Assembly (NCBI GenBank): GCA_033557465.1
Contig: CM066037.1
Location: 513,414,686 to 513,478,685 of the forward strand
Origin: Ichthyophis bannanicus
Taxonomy: Eukaryota; Chordata; Amphibia; Gymnophiona; Ichthyophiidae
Length of the DNA: 64,000 nucleotides
Direction of reading: 5' to 3'
Part shown: in pieces, positions 56,070 to 64,000 of the stretch
Position numbering within the stretch: the stretch's first letter is position 1
Layout: each line of letters begins with the position of its first letter
Notes under the pieces: generated by a model
What the model was told of the DNA's origin: nothing
Database searches by the model: none
Seen by the model: only the letters and a program-made list of their open reading frames with translations
Translations under genes and position numbers: made by a program

Positions 56070-57787
56070 CTCCTGGTGGGCCCGTTTCTTCTTCCCCCGA
56101 ATGCTTCTCTTGGTGCGCTGCTTGGCGTATTTTTCATCTGGGGTTTCCCGCAGCAGCAACCAGCAGAAATCAGCCATCATAGTGGTGTTCCATCTTCCTT
56201 GGTACCTTCTCTCTGCGTCCTTGATGTCCTGGTGAAACCTTTCACCTTGTTCTTCACTGTACGCCCCAAGTTTTCGGGAAAGTAGTTCACATGGGAGTGC
56301 AAGAAATGGACTTTCAGGCTCATGTTACAGCCTTGTTCTTTGAAGGCTTTGAGCATCCTGGCAACAATATCCTTATAGTTCTCATCCCGCCTGTTCCCCA
56401 AGAATTTGAGAACAACATCCTTGAAGGAATCCCAGGCTTCTTTTTCCTTCTCAGACATCGTTTCAGCGAATGCTCCATCTGAAATGAGTTTCCTTATATC
56501 AGGGCCAACAACCACTCCTTCCTTTAGCTTTGCTTCAGAAAGTCGGGGGAACTTTGAGCAAAGGTACCGAAAGCACTCACCATCTTTTGGAAGGGACTTG
56601 ATGAATTGCTTAATGAGACCCAACTTAATGTGGAGAGGTGGTAATAGAATTTTATCACGAGGTACCAAGCTCTCATGAAGAACATTTTTCTCACCGGCTC
56701 TCAAATACTCCCGAATTGGCCAGTCTTTTTTCCCCCAGTGTAGGTCGCGGGCCCGGCTATCCCACAAACATAGGAAGCAGGGATATTTGGTGAAACCGGA
56801 TTGCTGCCCTAATAGCATGGATAGAATTTTAAAGTTTCCACAAATCATCCACTTATGCTCATCATAACGAATCTTCTGAAGAATCAGGGCCAAATTCTCG
56901 TATTTTTCTTGGAGAATAACAGAGTGAGCAATAGGAACTGAAGTGAATGTGTTGCCATTATGAAGAAGAACACCTTTTATGCTGTCTTTTGACGAATCAA
57001 TGAACAGCCGCCATTCAGCAGGATCATACTTGAGTTTAAACTTTTCCATCACTCCGTATATATCGTTGCAAAATACCAAATCTTCCTCTTTGCTGAAATA
57101 CTTCAAAAATTGTGTCTCGCGGTTGCGGTACCAATAAAAAGTTGTTCCTGGTGACAATAGATTTTTCTGTTTAAGCCGAGAAGTTAGCAGTTGGGCAGCA
57201 TCTTTTGGGAGTCCTAAATCCCAGACTAAATCATTCAATTCAGCTTGAGAGAAAAGTTCAGGTTTCGGATCTGGTTCAGTTTCAAACTCGGAAGTACTGG
57301 ACTCATCGGGAAAAGCCATCTGATGAGTCTCATCATGATCAGAACCGTCCACACAAATATGATCCAAAGATTTTGGTGGTTCAGGCACAGGTACTTCGTT
57401 GCTATGAGGCATAGGCCTAATTGCTGAGGGAAGGTTGGGGTAACTTATTACGTTCTTATTTTTTAAGTTGTATCCCTTCACAATGCAAGAGCAAAATTAG
57501 CAGTCACTGCTGTGGTCTCTTTGTTCACGCCACATCATAGGTATTCCGAAACGAAATGCTTGTTTTTTACCTTTCATCCATAAGCGTAGATCTTCCTCAC
57601 ATGTCTTGCACACTTTGTGAGGAGCCCACGGTTTGTCTTGATCGCCTAACTTCAAACCGAAATAGGCGAAATATACTTTTTTAATAAATGCAGAAATGTT
57701 CCTCTGCCGCTTTTTCACGGTATATTCCCCACAAATAAAACAAAAACTGTCCGGAGAGTTGACGCAACCTCTGGCTCTGTGAGCCAT
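56070..57787 (-). pseudogene. Broken DDE transposase of copy 2
   Basis: The reading frame equivalent to 11,019-12,746 begins at ATG 57,785-57,787 (MAHRARG). A TAT to TAA change at 57,497-57,499 stops it right after residue C138 in copy 1 numbering. The frame then stays open from about 57,481 to a one-base loss in a G run at 56,264-56,267 (plus-strand CCCC, five in copy 1), just after the H-x4-H region, so the acidic cluster and the basic tail fall out of frame. Between the two lesions the sequence matches copy 1 closely: the candidate Asp residues and the C-x2-C pair are retained. The protein of this copy is therefore dead. Confidence 0.85.
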
Positions 57788-58292
57788 CACAAATACACAG
57801 CACTGCAAACTACAACTGTAGTGAACCACTTCGGAATAAAGCTGGATTACGACTGAGCAAACAAAAGGTAATAATGAACTTGCAAGAAACTGACATTTGA
57901 CAGGAACGTTCATGTCGCAACCACCGTGTTTGAGCGAGCGAACGAGGCGAGGCGAACAGGAAAGAACATGCGCCAGCGAGAGTACTGGATTTAGCCCCCC
58001 ACCTCCCAATTGTCCTGTTAATGTATAAAATGAATACAAAACACTCTAAAATATCATGAGGGAGTGTTTCTAGTTAGTTAACCATTACAACCTCTATTTT
58101 GGGCCAAGAAAATAAACTGCAGTCGGCTAAAAAGAAATTATGTGAACATTCCTTATATGGGTAAGAAATCTAATTTTGCAAGAAAACGTGACGTGATGGA
58201 ACATTTTGGCTATTTTTCCTGGATTCAGCACCCCAAAATCTATAGGAATCAGTTGCAAAAACTGGAGGCAGTTTTTTGGTAGTGTACCTGTG

Positions 58293-59571
58293 TAATCGGT
58301 AAACTTTGAATACCAGAGACAATGGTGATAATAGAACTAAAGTTGAAATGACCTCATTGGCTTAAAGGAATATCAAATCATGTCTATCCATTTGACCTTC
58401 TTGATGTTTATAGATGGGGCTCTGGCCACCACCTTTACCCACTCTATGATTGAAGCTGCGCCATAGTCAAAAAGCTTCTTACCGCTCCATGCAGTCAGCT
58501 TGCCCCTCTAGCAGAGCTGGGTGGGTGCTTTCTCAACCCAGTATCTCTTAAGAAACTGGGCCCCAACCAAACCCAGATAACCTGTGCTCAGCATCTGGAC
58601 CCCCAATTTTGGGTCCTGAGCCCAGATGCCCCGTGAGCAGTGCCAGGACCCCATCTCTCTTTGAGCCCAGATGTACCATCTTTTAGTTCATAGACCTGCC
58701 AAACATGTTTGCACCCTCTTTTCCTGCTGGTGAGGTCCAGTTGCTGCTCCTATCCTGCCGTGGTTTAAATACTCCATGTTGACACCCTGCTGAGAAGCTA
58801 CCTATTCTGCCTGATGGGGAGCTAGACCTCACCTGTTCTGTTTCCTATCGGAGGGAATTCAAAGCTTAACTGCCTTGATTCATATCCTGGGCTTTGCCAC
58901 CCAGGCTGCAGTCATAAATGCTGGCTTATTCCTTAAGAGGCCATCTGACCATATTTTCTCATCTGGTAAGCTCAAACTCTTCCCTATGAAGTTTCATCTT
59001 AGCCGCCCAGCATAGAGGAAAGAGAACCATAGGAATCAGATGATGTTAGTGAGAGAAAGCACACTACAAATACTTCCTCATTCTGTCTAATTAAACTCTT
59101 GTTAAATAGCTTCAAAGTTTTTACATGTTTTAATTTAATTGACCTGATCCCCTTGCCCTACCTACATAATTCATAGGTACTTCCCAATGCCTTATAAAAT
59201 TCTACTTTCGAAATTTTTTCTGCCCAGCTCAGTCTTTCTAAACAGTGCTGCAAGAAAACCTTGCATACCTTATATTTAAAAAACAATCCTAATTATATAA
59301 AGCTGCAGCCATATTGATGCTGAAAAATATGGCCCTAAGGATAATTTTTAGCCTGTAAAGATTTTATTGTGTGTAGAAAATGGCGAGGAGCAATTAAGGG
59401 CGTTATTTTTTTAATACTATCTATAAATCTCAGATTGACTGGTTATCTTCTGATAACCAGTCACTTTGTCAAGTTTAACTCAATTGTTCATTAAATTTAA
59501 GATGCAATTAAAAGAAGAACATTTGATACAGTGCAGCAGCTATTCTCTACCTTCTGCATTTCCTTAGCTCA
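58293..59571. other. Unassigned DNA, no gene seen
   Basis: Low-copy-looking sequence with no domain-bearing frame. The part at about 59,050-59,530 is AT-rich and could be an old LINE tail, but no conserved block was recognised. Confidence 0.4.
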
Positions 59572-59579
59572 GTGTAGGC
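59572..59579 (+). repeat. 8-bp target duplication, left (hAT)
   Basis: GTGTAGGC is repeated exactly at 62,551-62,558, flanking the CAGTGATGGC and GCCATCGCTG ends. An 8-bp duplication is the rule for the hAT superfamily. Confidence 0.9.
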
Positions 59580-60329
59580 CAGTGATGGCTAACCTTTTTG
59601 AGCCCGAGTGCCCAAACTGCCGCACAAAACCAAAGAATTTCCTCAAAGTGCCAGCACGTCAATTTGCATAAATATTTGCATAATGCTAACATACACTAAC
59701 TTTTAGTTAACATGTCTCTTAATGAGTGTATGGATAAAGACAGACTAAAAGATTTCTACATTACTATAATCCAGTGCCAACCGCCAGGCACATTAGGAAC
59801 TACTACAAACACTGCCCATTTAGAACCAATAGCAAACCCGCCGTATCCTAACAGCACTACCAGGACTCACAAAGCACCACACCATACCTATCAAAAGGCA
59901 ACACTGCAAATATTAAACCAATACATTTCAGACAATAACAATACATGACCTACTGGGGAAAGAGAACAAGTGGCAATGTCAAAAAGGAATTACATAAACA
60001 GAATACCTCAGCTCAGTTACACAGTTGCAATTGCTCCAGCCACTTTCTTCTGGTTTCTGCATGTTTTCTGCTAACTCTCCATCATCTGCTGTCCATTTGT
60101 CCTTTCTTCTCTCTTCTAGTTTTTTTTTCCATTCTCTCTCTCTACATCCGCTTTAACATACTAATCTTTCTCCTTTTGCTCTTTCCTCATTCCTATTTCA
60201 TCCACTCAAATTTTACCCCTCCATCCTCAATCCCCACTTACTCTCCCAATACCCGGCCCATTGTAGATTTTTTATCCCTCCCACACAAAATATTTTTCCC
60301 CTCTCCATTTTACTCTCCCAGCCCCATCC

Positions 60330-62095
60330 CATTCTAATCCTCCCCCAACATCAGCTCCCTTCTAGTTCCAGCCTCACCCAGCATCCATTCCCTTCTAGTC
60401 CCTGCATCAGCCCATTTCCAGTCCTAGCCCCCCATCAGCCCATTTCCAGTCCTAGCAACCCCCCAACCCAATACCAGTCCTAGCCCCCCCCCATCAACCC
60501 ACTTCCAGTCCTAAACCCCCATCACCCCATTTTCAGTTTAAGCCCCCCCTATAACCCATTACCAGTCCTAACCCCCATCACCCCACATTTCCAGACAGCC
60601 CCCATCAGCCCACAGCCCATTAGCAGTCCTACCCCCCCAGCCCATTAGAAGTCCACCCCCCCCCCCCCCCCGCCCGCCATTTAGCAGTCCTAACCCCCCC
60701 TGCCCATTAGGATTCCTACCCCCCCCGCCCGCCCCCCCCGGCCCATTAGCTGTCCTAACCCCCCCCCTCCCACCCTGCCCATTAGCAGTCCTACCCCCCC
60801 CCTCCCTCCCTCCCTCCCCGCCCGCCCATTAGCAGTCCTAACCCCCCCTCCCTCCCTGCACATTAGCAGTCCTAACCCCCCCTCCCTCCCTCCCTGCCCG
60901 CCCATTAGCAGTCCTAACCCCCCCTCCCTCCCTCCCTCCCTGCCCATTAGCAGTCCTAACCCCCCCCTCCCTCCCTGCCCATTAGCAGTCCTAACCCCCC
61001 CTCCCTGCCCATTAGCAGTCCTAACCCCCCCCCCTCCCTCCCTCCCTCCCTCCCTGCCCATTAGCAGTCCTAACCCCCCCTCCCTGCCCATTAGCAGTCC
61101 TAACCTCCCCCCCTCCCTCCCTCCCTCCCTGCCTGCCCATTAGCAGTCCTAACCCCCCCCCTCCCTCCCTCCCTCCCCATTAGCAGTCCTAACCCCCCCC
61201 TCCCTCCCTCCCTCCCTCCCTCCCCATTAGCAGTCCTAACCCCCCCCCTCCCTCCCTCCCTCCCTGCCCATTAGCAGTCCTAACCCCCCCCGCCCTCCCT
61301 CCCTGCCCATTAGCAGTCCTAACCCCCCCTCCCTCCCGGCCCATTTGCAGTCCAAACCCTCCCTCCCTCCCTGCCCATTATCAGTCCTAACCCCCCCTCC
61401 CTCCCTCCCACCCTGCCCATTAGCAGTCCTAACCCCCCCTCCCTCCCTCCCTGCCCATTAGCAGTCCTAACCCCCCCTCCCTCCCTCCCTCCCTGCCCAT
61501 TAGCAGTCCTAACCCCCCCCCTCCCTCCCTCCCTCCCTCCCTGCCCATTAGCAGTCCTAACCGCCCCTCCCTCCCTCCCTCCCTCCCTCCCTGCCCATTA
61601 GCAGTCCTAACCCCCCCTCCCTCCCTCCCTCCCTGCCCATTAGCAGTCCTAACCCCCCTCCCTGCCCCCCTCCCTCCCTCCCTGCCCATTAGCAGTCCTA
61701 ACCCCCCCCCTCCCTCCCTCCCTGCCCATTAGGTGTCCTTACCCCCCCTCCCTCCCTCCGTCCCTGCCCATTATGAGTCGTAACCCCCCCTCCCTCCCTC
61801 CCTGCCCATTAGCAGTCCTAACCCCCCCTCCCCTCCTCCCTCCCTGCCCATTAGCAGTCCTAACCCCCCCCCTCCCCCCCTCCCTCCCTGCCCATTAGCA
61901 GTCCTAACCCCCCCCCCCTCCCTCCGTCCCTGCCCATTAGCAGTCCTAACCCCCCCTCCTCCTCCCTGCCCATTAGCAGTCCTAACCCCCCCTCCTCCCT
62001 GCCCATTAGCAGTCCTAACCCCCCCCCCTCGTCCCTGCCCATTAGCAGTCCTAACCCCCCCCCCCTCCCTGCCCATTAGCAGTCCTAACCCCCCC
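60330..62095. repeat. C-rich minisatellite, G-rich on the minus strand
   Basis: The unit is roughly CCCATTAGCAGTCCTAACC followed by a C run and a variable number of TCCC words, and dozens of copies are visible. Copies at the left (60,330-60,600) are diverged (cccatttccagtcctagcc), while those to the right are nearly uniform, so there is a gradient of homogenisation. Unit length changes mainly by the number of TCCC words. The minus strand has four or more G runs in most units. Confidence 0.93.
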
Positions 62096-62119
62096 TGGCA
62101 AATTTTTTTAAAAAAAAAA

Positions 62120-62460
62120 GCAGGCTCTGGCTGCTGCCGCGGCAGATTGCAATGTCCCGCGGGGCCCCCTCCGCCCGCTAAGCCCCTCTGCAAGGGCTTT
62201 CAGATTCGCGAGGGAGAGCATCTCCCTCGCGTCTCTGTTAAGCCCGCAGGGGCTAATGGGAAATTTCCCATCAGTCCCTCGCGTCTAAAGGGGCTGATGG
62301 GAAATTTCCCATTAGCCCCTGCGGGCTTAACAGAGACGCGAGGGAGACGCTCTCCCTCGCGAATCTGAAAGCTCTTGCAGAGGGGCTTAGCGGGCGGAGG
62401 GGGCCCCGCGGGACGCTGCATTCTGCCCTTGCCGCGTCCGCGGCAGCAGTCAGAGCCAGC
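62120..62460. repeat. Near-perfect palindrome, about 340 bp
   Basis: Arms of about 170 bp are centred near 62,284-62,290. The outer arm reads GGCTCTGGCTGCTGCCGCGG on the left and GGCTCTGACTGCTGCCGCGG in the complement of the right. The inner part includes 'cgcgagggagagc', 'gcccgcaggggctaatggg' and the short palindrome ATGGGAAATTTCCCAT, present once in each arm. As a consequence a 73-codon frame is encoded almost identically on both strands (62,147-62,368 and 62,200-62,421). I take that as a by-product. Confidence 0.9.
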
Positions 62461-62550
62461 TTTTTATTTTTCTGCGGACCTTCCCGCGTGCCAGCTGCAA
62501 GGCCTTCGCGTGCCACAGCTGGCACGCGTGCCATAGGTTCGCCATCGCTG

Positions 62551-62558
62551 GTGTAGGC
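62551..62558 (+). repeat. 8-bp target duplication, right (hAT)
   Basis: Exact repeat of 59,572-59,579. Confidence 0.9.
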
Positions 62559-63479
62559 AGTAAACTCTTCCGCATCCGAACTGCTACAAGCTCAGACAGG
62601 AAAGGGTGATTTAATTTATTATGGCTCTTCTATTCAAGATGGTGGTGAGGATTAAATACATAGGGAGGGACTTTCCACTGGTGTGGCGCCTAACTTAATG
62701 CATAGATCCAGCCGCCACTACCCCGATAGCTAGCAGTACAGAATAATCCTGCATTGCCTTGCTTCTACTTACATGGGATATTTTTAGATCAAAATTAAAT
62801 AACGCTAGCAGAAAACCATAGAAATCAATGGGAAGGGAGGGAGAGAGGAAGAGGTTCAAACAATTAAATGATGATGATACCAATGTCTTATGGCAGCTAC
62901 TGGTATTACAGCCTCTGATTAATCTGTTATACTGACACCTTGTCTCAAATTCTGGTATTACAAGATCACATTAGACAACATATGTATCTATTACACATAT
63001 ATCTGCAATCCAAAAGGCTTTCACTTGAGGTAGAAGAGAAATGGAGGAGGAGGTCACTATAGGACGGACAGATAAGCAAGGTTAATAGCAGGACACCATA
63101 GGGCGGAGGAGTACTGCTGCTTTGAGACATGGTTAGGATTTAGCTTTAAAAATGTATCCTTTATTATTCTTTCCAAAACAACAGTAGTTGGAAAGAATTA
63201 AATAAAAGAGGTCAAACGTGTCTGTCTGTCTAGTTGTCCGTCCATCTATCTGGGGGAAAATTAACTACAAAAATTCAATGGAATAGGATGAAACTTTGTA
63301 TGTTGGAAAAAATGGTAAAAAAAGAAAATATTAAATTTGAAAATGGGACAAAGTGGACGAAGGGTTCCTGAGAAATAAGCCTCCCAAAAACTAGCCCAAT
63401 GTATTTCTATGGGAGGAGGTCCAGCTTCTGTAGCATAGAAACTTACATAGAGTGAAACAAAGTAGTTATGGAATTCCTC
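62559..63479. other. Unassigned, with a possible old repeat at 63,210-63,470
   Basis: The stretch 'gtctgtctgtctagttgtccgtcc' (63,221-63,244), then 'gatgaaactttgtatg' and 'agcccaatgtatttctatggg', has the look of a dispersed repeat that I cannot name. The rest shows nothing. No gene is seen. Confidence 0.35.
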
Positions 63480-63960
63480 CTTTCAAAATCTCTCTCCCTG
63501 TTCTCTCCCAACTCCCCAATCTGCCCCTCCACAATTTCCTCACCACCCCGCACCCTGCCCCAACTCAAAAAATTACTGCCTCACACTGCTCTATTGCCAC
63601 CATGAAACAAATACCCCTTCACAACTGACTTACCACCCTGCAAACTGCCCCACCTTCAGATCTATACCTCCACAACTTTCCTACTACACCAATAATTATC
63701 CTCATCCCACAACTTCTCCCAACCGCCTCGTCACTATGAAAACTGCCCCACACCTCACAACGCCACATCCCTAAAAAATACCATGCCGCAACTTCCCCAC
63801 TACCTCACCAAATGCCCCATCTCCCAAATACTCTACCGCAACTCTTCCACCACCTCACCAACTGACCCCTGTATCTGCCCAAGCACCCAAAAACTGGCTC
63901 CATTCCCCAAAACTACTGCCCCGCAATTGCATCATCCCCCCAAAACTACCTCCTAACAAC
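63480..63960. repeat. Degenerate C-rich tandem tract
   Basis: Loose repeats of the type CCACAACT, CCCCAC, CCTCACCAACTGCCCC follow one another with an approximate period of 30-40 bases. It is too diverged to give an exact unit. It differs from the minisatellite in the hAT element. Confidence 0.55.
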
Positions 63961-64000
63961 TGTATTATTATTTTACTGTGATGTTTGGTTTTACTATTAT

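Larger units (their letters stand above)
55458..58292 (-). mobile_element. CAC-ended DNA transposon, copy 2 (inverted, no L1)
   Basis: 2,835 bp between CACAGGTACACTA at 55,458 and TAGTGTACCTGTG ending at 58,292, oriented opposite to copy 1 and highly similar along its length. The flanks are TAA on both sides (TTA in the element's orientation), a perfect 3-bp candidate duplication. The site that holds the L1 in copy 1 is uninterrupted here (55,719-55,735). The ORF is inactivated by a stop and a frameshift. The spacing to copy 1 is 35,868 bp. Confidence 0.85.
59580..62550. mobile_element. Non-autonomous hAT element carrying a minisatellite and a palindrome
   Basis: Ends are CAGTGATGGCTAACC (left) and, inverted from the right, CAGCGATGGCGAACC: 13 of 15 positions agree. 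A perfect 8-bp duplication flanks it. The 2,971-bp interior has no transposase. It holds about 750 bp of AT-rich sequence, then a C-rich minisatellite (60,330-62,095) and a large palindrome (62,120-62,460). The end sequence includes the phrase 'ggcacgcgtgcc', itself a palindrome. All frames inside the minisatellite are low-complexity by-products. Confidence 0.88.

Noticed and set aside
60330..62095. CRISPR array or interstitial telomere array
   Set aside because: Units are adjacent minisatellite copies with no unique spacers. GGGTTAGG words occur once per unit but there are no TTAGGG tandem runs.
60690..62193. Minus-strand ORFs rich in LLMGREGG and RTANGQGG
   Set aside because: Direct translation of the minisatellite unit. 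It is low-complexity with no independent signal.
62147..62421. Two 73-codon ORFs with nearly the same protein on both strands
   Set aside because: A consequence of the palindrome at 62,120-62,460. No domain or initiation signal supports coding.

Overview
This window is vertebrate nuclear DNA with no host gene that I can recognise. It is a dense mosaic of transposable elements of very different ages. The mix is L1-type, CR1-type and L2-type LINEs, a LINE with a restriction-like endonuclease, a Penelope-like element with a GIY-YIG domain, tRNA-derived SINEs with a MIR-like core, hAT elements and several MITE-like repeats. That mix fits a large tetrapod genome such as an amphibian (a caecilian is my best guess) or a reptile. 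The species guess is inference only.

Layout. 1-10,500: old CR1, SINE and L2 debris, a CATG-rich unassigned tract and a GC-rich hairpin repeat. 10,514-19,589: a DNA transposon (copy 1) with an intact 617-codon ORF. It is interrupted at 13,089-19,310 by an apparently intact L1-like retrotransposon on the minus strand, flanked by a perfect 17-bp target-site duplication. 19,590-32,150: unassigned AT-rich DNA, an L2 inserted in a CR1, a MITE holding a CR1 fragment, another CR1 and more GC-rich repeat. 32,200-35,340: a decayed RLE-type LINE on the minus strand. 36,400-41,700: SINEs, one of them split by a hairpin MITE. 43,560-46,000: a minus-strand CR1 with esterase, endonuclease and RT remnants. 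48,700-49,920: a plus-strand CR1. 54,190-54,850: a Penelope-like remnant. 55,458-58,292: copy 2 of the DNA transposon, inverted and with a broken ORF. 59,580-62,550: a hAT-type element with an 8-bp duplication that carries a G-rich minisatellite and a palindrome of about 340 bp. 63,480-63,960: a C-rich tandem tract.

The most interesting item is the DNA transposon present in two inverted copies of 2,837 bp (L1 removed) and 2,835 bp. Its ends begin CACAGGTACACTA. Its protein has an N-terminal paired-cysteine module and a candidate DDE core. The second candidate Asp is followed by Cys at +19 and +22, and an H-x4-H pair lies before an acidic cluster. This is the layout of RAG1/Transib and related CAC-ended transposases. 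Copy 2 also preserves the empty site of the L1 insertion, so the order of events can be read directly.
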